Source: Acanthaster planci (taxonomy: Eukaryota > Echinodermata > Asteroidea > Valvatida > Acanthasteridae). Taken from it: a stretch of DNA of 64,000 nucleotides. The notes under the pieces are model-generated. The model saw only the letters and a list, made by a program, of their open reading frames with translations. It ran no database searches and was not told where the DNA came from. Positions within the stretch are counted from its first letter, which is position 1. Every line of letters starts with the position of its first letter. Below, in pieces: positions 37,121 through 47,141 of this stretch. The translations under genes were made by a program, and so were the position numbers. Location of the stretch: contig NW_019091539.1 of assembly GCF_001949145.1 (NCBI RefSeq), positions 670,879-734,878 of the forward strand. The letters run 5' to 3'.

Positions 37121-40100
37121 GTAAGGCACTCGTGGGCCAAGGATGTTCTCGTTGATCTTGGTTTCTAATAGAAAGCCTTGGGCATATTAGGGTTGACGTG
37201 ATAATGGTGTAGTTTCCAGCACAGGTCCCTTATGTCGCCACTAAGGCCTACTCACTGTGAAAACTAATCAGACTTTACAATAGGTGGCGAAATTAGGGAC
37301 CCGACGACTGTACCATCATGGACATTAGTCTGAGTAACCAGGACCGTATGAATCACCTCTTGTAATATTTGAACTAGCACGGAGGATGGAAAATGGAACG
37401 AGCATCATGACTGATGAATCCATCTTTGTTTAGGGATTGGTTCTCAGACTGTAACGTTACTTGTCTTTAAGAGAATGAAGCGTATGCTTTGCCAACATCT
37501 GGTTGGCACTTAGTACCTTTTAAAAGCTGGCATTGGACCAATACAGTATAAGCATCGACCAAAAAAGTTTGCGGCCTCGTGGTTCAGGTTCTGGTTTCCA
37601 TGAAGATATTGTGGGCCCAGGTTCAAGACTAACTCAAAATTGGTTAAATTTGTAAATGATTAACTACTAATTCATACTGCGTTCTTCCCTCAATTCCACC
37701 CACTTTCCCACAGCATATGGTACAACCTGTCATTGTAACCAAATTTATGGCGATATATCATGCTGACACCCTTCATTCCAATTTTAGCATTGTAGAAACA
37801 CTAATGATAAGGCAAACATGATCAAGTCATGTAAAATGTTTGTTTGGGGGGGCAGTGCTTTTTTTTAGATGCACTGTATTCCATTTATTTTGAAGGCTTA
37901 TCTTTTGAACACTTCAGAGAACTGCGCTGTCAGCACAGGTGTAGGTCCGTGACTACATGTGCCATGATGTTTGATGATGATTGTTTGATGAAATACATTT
38001 ATTGTCCATTTCATTGTACATGTACCATGTTTTGGGTTCAATTGAATGTGTCTACTGCCTACAAGTGTGAAAATTCTACCCTTCCTATCCTGCTTGATTT
38101 CTAAATACTGAGTGCCACAGTTTAAGCCATGATGCAAAGGTGTATATTTCTTGTCTTAAGGCTAGTGTAGGTATTAATGGTGTGGAATAGGGTAGTTGGT
38201 CACTTACACTGTAACACAGAAATGTATTTGCATGATTGGGGAACCGTGCAAGGAATCTGGCCTGACATGCTTCTCCCATTCCCCTTTTGAAGAAAAAAAA
38301 TAACAAAAGGGTAAAAAATTCCCTGAAAGCTACAAATTGGAAATCAAAAGTGATTAACTGATGGTCAGGATATTGGTTTACATTCGGCAGCTGAACATTG
38401 ACGATAACTTGTTGTTCACTGGTAAAAAGGTCATCCTGTCTGGAGGTACTTCAATCACAGGTTTCAAGTGTGATTCCCCGAGTCCTTTGCAATTGATGTA
38501 AGGCAACCCCTTTGGACAGGCTGCGGCTTAGATTGAGCACTTGGGCCTGTGGCAACTTGGACCACTTGCCCAGCAACTTGAGAACACCCCAAGTGCTTCA
38601 GTGCCTAAGAATGGCTCTCCAGGGTCCTTGACAAAAAAGATACATTTCTGATGTTTTTCACCAGGCAAAATTAACCAATTTGTTGTTGCTTATCTCAAGT
38701 GAGCCACTTGGATTTTGATCTGCCGGGAGATGATGGCAGTGCTGAATGTAATAGAGTCTGTTTTTCAATTTTAAACCAATTTCAGTCATCATGTAGATCT
38801 GTGTTGTAATTTGTGCACAGCTGGTGGTCAGTGTCATTAATCACTAAAAAAGTGAAATGTAAAGCAGTGAAACAGTGTGCTAAGAATATGATTGAGGCTG
38901 GTTTTAATAATAATAGTAATAATCATCATAACAAGCACTTGTAAAGCACCATCTATCTACAGTAGCAAACTATTCTGAGACACTGTATTAACATTATCCC
39001 TGCACATTGGGCTTACAAATCATTGGAACATTCCTGAAACCATCTCAGCTCCCTGGAAGTGGTCCAAGTTCCCACAGGCCCAAGTGTTCAATCTAAGCCA
39101 CAGCCTGTTCAAAGGGGTTTTAAATTAATTAAGCAGTTGTAAAAGAATGTGAGATTTTATGTTCACTCTTCTTAAAATGTGAAGAAAATTTTAAATAGCC
39201 AACAGGCTGAGTTTGAAATACTGTAGTTTCGTGTGAAAGAATGGTGACATAAACTTTAGAAACTAAAAACAGAATTCTCAGATTGCACATACAGTTGAGT
39301 TATGTTTGACCTATGCACACCTATATTTGTTTCACTTTCAGCCTTCAGAGAAAGAGAGATCCGCCTTCAGGGTAACTTCCTGTTTTACTACAGGCCAGCA
39401 GAGGACAGGCGAACGCCAGAGGTGAATTCCACTTTGACTTTTGTCCTTTTTCCCCTGGTATACAACTTGCCCCCTAAAAGATGTTGGAAGTAAATACTGT
39501 CCATTTTAAGCATCAGAATAAAGTGGCTCTCAGTCACTTGATTTTAATCCTATTTGCCTTTGGTGGGCCTGAGATATTCCTAGTAAAAATGTGAGCACAG
39601 GTGCTCGCGGACTTTGTGAGGTTAAAAACAGAGTTTGTGCCAGTTTGTAATCGGATCACTGGACCTTATTGAAATAACAAATGCACATTTTACCTTTGCA
39701 ATCTGGTTTCAAAGGAAATTAGATAGGTATGCAGATATGTTGCATAACTCATCATGATGTATAATGCAGTGTCACTCTCACAATAGGAATGTGTTATCTT
39801 TGTATCATTTTAAGGAAAGTGTGCAAACATTTGTACATTTCAAGTTAATGCGCGATTAGATTTTATGAAAGTCTTAAATCAAATTTTGCAAACTTACACA
39901 AAATTAAGTGACGAATCATTTATGATATTTAGAGGAGGCATTATCAGTGCTTAAAATATCTATTCAGAATATGCATCACAAAGTACATTATTTCATTTGA
40001 TGTGTGATCGTCTCAGGTCTGTGTAACCCGTTACAGTGAATGCAGTCCTCAGTGTGTAAATGAGTACAGTAAAATTCACCAAAAAACTATTTGACTCTTT

Positions 40101-42761
40101 TTTCATGAAAAATGGTGCAGTCTCACTTTTGAGTGATTGTTTTTCCTGGGGCATATCTCAGAATCGCCAGAGAATAAAAAGAACAAGAAAAAAAGATGAA
40201 ATTAAAAGCATCAAGGAGCCAAGAGTGCTTTTTTTGGGGGGGGGCACAGTGTCCATGTATGTCTGACCAGAAATGTCAGGTTGTTGTAGTGTTTGCTCAG
40301 TCTAGCCGTGAATTTCAGGCTGTCTGCAAACATGTAGACATTTGGATGTCCAAATTTAAAAGTGTTTATGAAATTAAGCTTCCCAGGCACCGGTTGTCTG
40401 GCTCTGCTAAATAAATGCTAATTGTATTTTACAGCCAAACAGAGCTTGGGAGATTGGGCAGTGATACACGTGCATTTATAAATCAGAACGGCACACACCG
40501 TCTGATGTTCCTTAGACAAGCAATAGACAAAAATCTATAAATTTGACTTTTCAAAGTTACTTAAAACTGTCTTGATACACATTGGAAAGTTGACATAATT
40601 ATTTCATTATCAGATGATACGATTTGATTTGAGGTTGATTTCATGGTTGTTGGTATTTCTCATTTTCCTTTAAGCCCCTTGGAGCTCTTCTCTTGGAGCG
40701 CTACACAGTCCAGCGAGAAATGGACGCAGAGAAAGGCTTCCTCTTTTCAATAGGTTTGGTGATAATTGTCAAATTACAGTGAAACTTGTTACATGTGTTG
40801 GTATTTTTGAAAAATTTCGTCCAGAAAAAATAAAGCCAAAGCAATATTGGGTTTAATTGGTTCAGACCCATTTGAATTGTTCTGGAAAAAGCCGCCGTCT
40901 CTCTCCTTTTTCACTACAAAAAGTTGATCGATCACAAGAAGTGACATCTCATTATATGTCTGTAACTCCCACCGTGCTGCTGCAATTCAAAGAAATCCAA
41001 TGCACGGATGGCTGAGAGTGACGCACTTGTCAGTGGGAAGTGACTGCAGCCACTAGCGAGTGGCTGCCATAGGGACACGTGTTGTTACTAGCCATAGCCC
41101 CTACATTTGGACAGGGCTAGTGTACTGTATATTTCATTTTTACTACTGAGTGCAAAGGCATAGATATGACGTCGCCGAGCCCTCTGCATGTACTGACTTT
41201 CCTCTCTGTTTTTTTCACTCCAGCATTTCAGGAAGACAGAGAGAGAAAGCACTTCTTCTTGGCACCAACAGCTCAGGCCTGTGACCAGTGGGTGCTGGCG
41301 ATACGCAATGCCAGCTACGAACAACTCAAGGCCACTTGGATCATGCTTCGTAACAAAGTCAAGAGGTTACGAGACATGGTGAGGCCCCTGTGAAAAAAAA
41401 GCACATTCCATTTTAGTTTCAGTTATGCCAGACACTGAATTTTAATCAAATCATCACAGTGATCACAGGTCACCTCAAGTCATCACAAGTACAAGCCATC
41501 ATAAGCCATCACAAGCCATCATAAGCCATCACAAGTGATCAAAACCATCAGAAGTCATCAAAAACAGTCACAAGTCATTAAAAGTCATAACGATTCATCA
41601 AAACCATCAGAAGTCATTGCAAGTCATCACTTGCCATCACAAGTCATCACATCATTACAAACCATCGCAACACATCAGAAACCATCATCAGTCATCACAA
41701 GCTGTCACAGGTCATCACAATCCTTTTGTGAGTAAATATTAAAAAAACCTGCTACACTGAGCCATCTGATTGTGCATAAACATAACAATTTGAATTCCCC
41801 AGCCACAAGACACTGTTGCTATACCTCGTGATTCGGGGCAAGCTTTTGCATACCAACCACTATCTCTGGAATGGACTGGTTCCTTTGTGCCCTTCTTATC
41901 CATTGAAAACAGTGTACTGGAGCCAAGCGTCTCTTATGTAACTAAGCAAAAGCTTGCCCCGAATCACGAGGTATAGCAACAGTGTCTTAAGCATGGAGAA
42001 TTCAAATTGTTATGTTCATGTGAATTTAAAGAACTCAGTGTACCAGATTTTATTAACTCATAACAGGCTTATTCATCTGAAGTTATTACGAGTCCTCACA
42101 AGTTGTCATGAGTCACACGTCACCACAAAACAGTAATGGGGACCAGTCACATTAGCATCGTTTTCCCACTGGTTATAAATGTCTGCAAGTGTTTGAAAAC
42201 TTGCAAAAGCATTTTGAATCAACATGTGGGCAGTAGCTTGAGTGAAGCAAGAGAGCACTTTATGCTCTGACAAAAATCTCAAAGTCAGTGATACAAAATA
42301 TACCTGTCGGCTTCGGACATTGGATTTTGATAGAAAAACAGAAATGACTCTGTGGTTTCAATCCTATTATTGCATCCATGCTGATGTGCATAACGAAGAA
42401 GTTGCTGAGGACTCAAATCGTGGTTAGAATATAAAAACCATCAGGAAAACACTTGGAACATGACGATAACTTACTGGCGACTTCGATTGTGTTTTGTGTC
42501 ATGTCTTTTTGTTGACAGCAACAATCCACTGAAACTCAGCAGCAGCAGTTCCTGCAGCAACAGCAACTTCCTGCACCTACCAGACCACCAGCAACAAGAC
42601 TTACACTGGCCCGACCTCCGCCACCAAGACCGCCCCCACCCCAGCTGACTGCCCTTCAGCCCAGGAGGAATGCCCCTCCTCCCCCTGCCAACACCACTGC
42701 CCCGGCCACCACCAGTACTCCGCAGGAACCGGCAGAGGGACTCCTCATCGACATTTCCTAA
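36988..42761 (+). CDS. PLEKHJ1: PLEKHJ1-like pleckstrin-homology domain protein (5 exons, 229 aa)
   Basis: Exons 36988-37120, 39342-39421, 40675-40753, 41224-41378 and 42519-42761 have GT/AG borders and matching phases (1, 0, 1, 0). The start has an in-frame TAA 18 bases upstream and A at -3. Residues about 20-131 form a PH domain. GNFLFYY, PLGALLLERYTVQRE and ERKHFF, plus the helix with Trp120 (CDQWVLAIRNASYE), closely follow human PLEKHJ1 (recalled as NFLFYF, PVGALLLERCRVVRE, ERKYHF and a Trp in the same helix). PH domains of this group bind membrane lipids or partner proteins. The precise role of PLEKHJ1 is little known. Residues 150-229 are a Gln/Pro-rich tail ending EGLLIDIS, absent from the human protein of about 149 residues. 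A sesquipedalian-type PH protein is the alternative, but the core fits PLEKHJ1 better. Confidence 0.85.
38504..39121. mobile_element. Inverted repeat with SINE-like tail in PLEKHJ1-like intron 1
   Basis: The arms 38504-38579 and 39052-39121 are inverted copies (AGGCTGCGGCTTAGATTGAG with its near complement, CTTGGGCCTGTGG, AACTTGGACCACTT). Between them, 38905-38955 read on the minus strand is GGTGCTTTACAAGTGCTTG followed by an ATT/ATG-rich run. That resembles the 3' tail of invertebrate SINE or short DNA elements. Confidence 0.6.
39342..39421 (+). CDS. PLEKHJ1: PLEKHJ1-like exon 2
   Basis: Acceptor TTCACTTTCAG, donor CCAGAG|GTGAAT, 80 bases. Encodes REIRLQGNFLFYYRPAED, the PH strands containing the conserved NFLFY. 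Confidence 0.88.
40675..40753 (+). CDS. PLEKHJ1: PLEKHJ1-like exon 3
   Basis: Acceptor TTCCTTTAAG, donor TCAATAG|GTTTGG, 79 bases. Encodes PLGALLLERYTVQREMD and GFLFSI. This is the most diagnostic match to PLEKHJ1 (GALLLER). Confidence 0.88.
41224..41378 (+). CDS. PLEKHJ1: PLEKHJ1-like exon 4
   Basis: Acceptor TTTTTCACTCCAG, donor GACATG|GTGAGG, 155 bases. Encodes EDRERKHFFLAPTAQ and the C-terminal PH helix with invariant Trp120. If the donor is not used the frame ends five codons later (VRPL then TGA at 41391-41393). Confidence 0.88.
41451..41722 (+). repeat. Minisatellite of about 10-bp units (CATCACAAGT)
   Basis: Degenerate tandem units such as CATCACAAGT, CATCATAAGC and CATCAGAAGT run for about 270 bases just after exon 4. 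Related units reappear at about 42085-42130, on the far side of a hairpin element. Confidence 0.85.
41738..42056. mobile_element. Hairpin element interrupting the minisatellite
   Basis: The arms 41738-41849 and 41946-42056 are inverted repeats around a 96-base loop. The inner half is nearly perfect (TTGCTATACCTCGTGATTCG and GCAAAAGCTTGCCCCGAATC). The outer half is diverged but alignable (ACACTGAG.. with CTCAGTGT..). It has no coding capacity. Confidence 0.75.
42519..42761 (+). CDS. PLEKHJ1: PLEKHJ1-like exon 5: Gln/Pro-rich tail and stop
   Basis: The acceptor TTTTTGTTGACAG joins in phase 0. The 80 residues start QQSTETQQQQFLQQQQ, continue with ARPPPPRPPPPQL and NAPPPPANT, and end EGLLIDIS before TAA. 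They are low-complexity but open throughout and lie between good splice and stop signals. The polyproline segments could bind SH3, WW or EVH1 domains (inference). Confidence 0.75.
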   Translation, partial: QQSTETQQQQFLQQQQLPAPTRPPATRLTLARPPPPRPPPPQLTALQPRRNAPPPPANTTAPATTSTPQEPAEGLLIDIS

Positions 42762-44020
42762 AAGCCAGAAACTCGCCCCGAGGCATTCTGACACACACAC
42801 ACCATACATCCTGTGCGCTCTAGGCAAGAACACTCGGGACAACTGTGTGATTAGCATATATTGATTGACCACCTGTTTGCCTACTTGCTACCCATTTCCC
42901 AATCGATGCAAGATGGGTGCTTGAGTTGCCAATTAACAACAAAGTGCCTACAGCAGTGTCAATTCAAGAGGAATGTTAACAGCTTTCAAGATTATTTTAT
43001 CAGAAATAGACAGAAAGGAAAAAAGAAACAAGAGAAAAAAATACTGTTCTAACTGGGTACACGAAAAGAACCTCCATCAAAAGACAGCAGCTTAAACATG
43101 CTGGCAAAAATATATTGGCTGTAAGACATTGGCCTTGACTTCCAGTTCCATCCTATTCAACAGTGCTGCTCCTCAGGTTTTCCCTCAAAACTTTTTGAAA
43201 GCTGCAACTCACCCGCCATTTTTAGCATTCTGCATCAACTCCGCACTAATGTCTCGTTTCTATATGGACATAAAGAGATGTAGAGAGCATCATGGAACAG
43301 TCACTGATGGTACACATTTGATCATGACTGCCTGCATCAAGATGTTTGAGTAGGCAAACCATGTTTGTACTGTAGAGGACTTTCATACGACGTAACTATG
43401 GGCACGGACATTACAGGAAGTGTACCATGTCCATGGAGGCACGTGCATTTTCAAACCTGTTTCTATTGGCAATTTCATGTACCCCAGAATGTTGAGAGAC
43501 TTCGAAGGCACGCGTTTCTGTGAACATCTGTGTAAATCTGTGTAAAACTTACGTGACTGAAAATCCACTGAGGAAATCAACACGGAGGACAGTAAGCTGT
43601 GTGAAGTACTGTCACTCTTTTTGTTGGTATTTCTGATCCCATCAGTGGAAATGCTGACCGCAGCGACTCAGACCAAATTCAGGTATTAACCGAACGGTGT
43701 TTGTGTAAATTGTTCACAAGAAACTTGTGTGATGATGCCTTGTGTTAATAACATCAAATAGCAACAGGTTTGCGGCGCATTTCAAATAGTGGCATTTTTC
43801 ATTAAAATTAACTTCACTTGTACTTCACTGGAACATAATTAATAATGGAGAGGGTGCTATATAAATGTAAATGATTACTATTATTCTTATAACTGGAGAA
43901 CTTGAGAATACTTTAAACAGTTTGTCTTTAAAATATGGAGATACAAGAAGTCACAGTTCATCACGACTATATTTTAAGATGTACTCAATCCACAATAAAG
44001 ATGAGTGACGAAAACGGGTA
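42762..44020 (+). other. PLEKHJ1: Predicted 3' UTR of the PLEKHJ1-like gene
   Basis: Runs from the stop to AATAAA at 43994-43999. An ATTAAA variant lies at 43801. A SINE-tail-like stretch (GTGCTATATAAATGTAAATG) lies at 43855-43875. The end is inferred from the poly(A) signal only. Confidence 0.5.
43994..43999 (+). terminator. Candidate poly(A) signal AATAAA for the PLEKHJ1-like gene
   Basis: First canonical hexamer after the stop codon at 42761, about 1.2 kb downstream. Confidence 0.45.
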
Positions 44021-44038
44021 GTTTGAACCAACAAAACA

Positions 44039-44260
44039 GGGGTGAGATTGGAGGAAAATGGAATATTCACCAGAGGTTTTGAGGGCCCCAGACCATGCAG
44101 TGTAAGGTCTACGGTGTATCAACTTGTATAGGTAAAAGACCACAGTGGTTAACTCAGGATTTTCCAGATTTTAAGATATTATTTCAAGGCCTGAATTCAG
44201 GAAAATCCTCATGGAAAAAAAAATCCAGATATCAAGAAAAATCCTGGTAAATCTCACCCC
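44039..44260. repeat. Short inverted-repeat element
   Basis: GGGGTGAGATT at the left and AATCTCACCCC at the right are inverted, 222 bases apart. Internal inverted segments (GGATTTTCC and GGAAAATCC) suggest a diverged foldback element. The support is modest. Confidence 0.35.
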
Positions 44261-46224
44261 TTATTTAATGCTTCCACCTTGTAGATATGTACATGTAGAT
44301 GAAGAGTACATTCTATTTAATGCTGCACCATGACTTCCAGAATAATGTACAATATTGCAAGAATTCGTGGTGTAAGGGGAGAATCCCTACTTGAGATGTA
44401 TGCTGTGCTGCTGGGGAAAGTGATATGCGTAGTTCATTTGACTGTAAATAACAAGAAATACTGTTATCACCAAGGTGGTGGTGTGTTCAGCAGGCAATAC
44501 CTTGCCTTAATCCTCAATTCCTATCTACTCAGTAGTATCAGATTGAAATGAATGTTTGTAATGAAAAATGTGTTTAATTTGCTTGGGTGCCACCTCTTGT
44601 AGCATATTTAGAGAACTGTGTGACTGATACAGTTCGTCACACAGTTCATTTTGGTGCGATTACGAATACATGTACATGATTTGGACAAAGGAAACCAAAG
44701 TGATGCTTGGCTTACGTTGTCTGAAACCAGTTTATTCACGGTTTGCATTACTGACCAATGGCTACTGGGCATTAAATACAGATTGAACAACTGATACAAC
44801 CAAAATAAAACCGAAGCTGTCCCAATTGTTAAAAAGACAGAACTGAAAGTCAGAAATAAATAGTACAATACGTTTTCAGTGAGAATTTAAGACCGATACT
44901 GAAAAAGGGTTTTGTATTACTAAGATTGCATGCAAGCCGTTTGGATGGCTTCCGTGACCCATTGGCGACGTGAAATACATGCACATGTTGTCAATAATGA
45001 CACATTGCCCTGAATATGACCGTACAGAATATGACCGTACAGTTCACGTCGACCGACATCCATTGAAACTTGTCAGTCGGGACCCTTTGGTGTATTGGAT
45101 GGAAGTGGGACATCATCTACCTGATGTAATATCTTCACAAAACTGTAAGGAACTACCGGCATCCGGACCCTGGGGGGGGGGGAAACTGTTTTGGGGGTTT
45201 CTTTTTGAATTGTGGGGGTGGTGGGCATTGTCACATGTTCATCCCACCTCAAATCACCGCCTTCAACAGTGATTTTCACCATGAAAACCCACCAAAATAC
45301 CACCCGAGAAATTAAAAACGGCTCCACGTTTACCTGGCAGTATGTACACTTCACAAGTATCAGTTTGTACAGTTTCTATTTACACATGCTAGCCTCAAGA
45401 ATGTTCACACTTCAAACTAGATACGTACCTCGGGCATTGATCTCTGGCAACCTGTGGGGACCAGTGCCACTGTTTAAGGAACCCCCACAGAACCCCATCT
45501 GTCTCTACGTTCTTGCTAGATAAGTCATTATTTTCTAGTTACACAGGTTCTTTTTATGATGCAGCATGATGACGTGGCATCCAAATGTGTGATTTTTTTT
45601 CCACCCTCAATCCAAAGTGTACTCCAATGTAAAACTGAAGCTTTCAAAAACAAAGGGGTGAAGTCTTCACTCATATTTTTCAACTCTGTGTTACCAGCTA
45701 ACATACCCACCCCCCCAAAAAACAACAGACTACCAGTATGTGGCAGTTGGTACCCAACATACATCTTATGAACCTCTTTGAAGTTCCATCACAGCATACA
45801 TGTAGCTGCCATGGTAAACACGAATTCACGGGTGGACATAAACCGTGGACATCTTGCAGCTTCAACTTTCCAATTTTTTCAACTTCCCGGACCGAAATAA
45901 CAATCACTAAGAATGCAGAAAAATTTCGTCAAAGGTCCAAATTTCAAGTCCCTAGAACTCACTGGATGAATGTACTTCATGATGCTGATGCAGCAAATAC
46001 TGGAAATTTTGCTTTTCTTTTTTTTCATTCTCAATCCAACTAATCAGAATTAAAGCACAAATCCTAATCTGATTACCTCGTATCAAGAGTTCAACCTGTG
46101 AGGTTGTCTCACACTATCATCTCACCAAGACGAGAACATGGTAGCAGGTTTGGTTTCAAAGATGACGTAAACATGAACAATGGAATAAAATAGGTACACA
46201 TCCTACCTCCTAGTCCTCTTTTTT
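44261..46224. other. Intergenic region between convergent genes
   Basis: No gene recognised between the predicted ends of the PLEKHJ1-like and YTHDC1 transcripts. It contains homopolymer runs (G10 near 45172, C near 45710) and unique sequence. Confidence 0.5.
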
Positions 46225-46230
46225 TTTATT
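46225..46230 (-). terminator. Candidate poly(A) signal AATAAA for YTHDC1
   Basis: The minus-strand AATAAA about 800 bases past the YTHDC1 stop is the first canonical hexamer I find downstream. Confidence 0.45.
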
Positions 46231-47033
46231 TTACACTTTTCTACAGCTACACTTCTGAAACTGAGGATTTAAAACAAGAAAATGATTTCCATGTGGTTAC
46301 AACTCTGGAAGTCTGATACAGAGCCCAATGCAGAACCAAACTGAACCCCAAAGAAGTTTTAAAAAAAAGTCAATTGTTCAGTAACCTTCAGCTACTACAA
46401 AAATGCTGACACTTGTGCACACAACTTCCTCAGCTTCAAATCTGATCCCCAAAGTTGCTTACAACTTTTGGGTTTTTCTGATCAATCTCAGCTTTCAGAG
46501 TGTTTCCATTTCATGTCAAAGAAACAAATTTGAATGGAAACCTTTTACAAGTGTATGCCTGGTAGATTGAATAGAATTCTTGATCAACCTCTTCCCAAGG
46601 CTTCCAGTGAAGTTAAATAGATGAAAGATCTTTTGAAGTTGAATCAACGTCAACAAATGATTGATCAAATAACAAAACTGAATGACCCTCTTTGATTCTC
46701 GAATGTACACTAAAGGAGCAGCAAATTTGAAATGAACTTCACTGGGCCTTGCATCAAACTGAACGATCCTCCAATTGCAACTGGCTGGAAAAACCTATGA
46801 TACTCATAGTGCTAAAAATAAAAAAGACAAAAAACACTCCCCACAAAAATGTAAAACTAAGTCCTGCATATAATTAACATGTAAGTGTGCTCCAAATTCA
46901 GTGGAAATGAAGGTGTCAAACACATTGATATCCAGCGTACAGATTTGAGGTTAAAACACCCACAGAAGATAATGGAACGCGGAGACGGTCAGTTGGATGG
47001 ACCAACGGTAGTCACAGCGGGTCAATCTGTTGG
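46225..47033 (-). other. YTHDC1: Predicted YTHDC1 3' UTR
   Basis: About 0.8 kb of AT-rich non-coding sequence between the stop and the candidate poly(A) signal. Confidence 0.45.
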
Positions 47034-47141
47034 TCAGTGACGTCCACTGCGGCTTCGGCTGGAGTGGCTTGGGCGGGCAGACGCTGAGGTGCGCCGGATG
47101 AACTCATCCACAGCAGCGGCATGAGAGCGTGGCATATCAGC
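47034..47141 (-). CDS. YTHDC1: YTHDC1 terminal exon
   Basis: Acceptor CTTTTTCCAG, then [20 protein letters not shown] and a Ser/Arg-rich end ([11 protein letters not shown]) before TGA at 47036-47034. VDEFIRRT aligns with human VDDFLRRT. Confidence 0.92.
   Translation of the reverse strand, partial: ADMPRSHAAAVDEFIRRTSASARPSHSSRSRSGRH

Noticed and set aside
41451-41722. CRISPR-like array
   Set aside because: Units are about 10 bases without unique spacers, and the context is a eukaryotic intron, so it is a minisatellite.
42471-42872. 133-codon minus-strand frame
   Set aside because: Antisense of the Gln/Pro-rich PLEKHJ1-like exon, whose splice sites and stop are on the plus strand.
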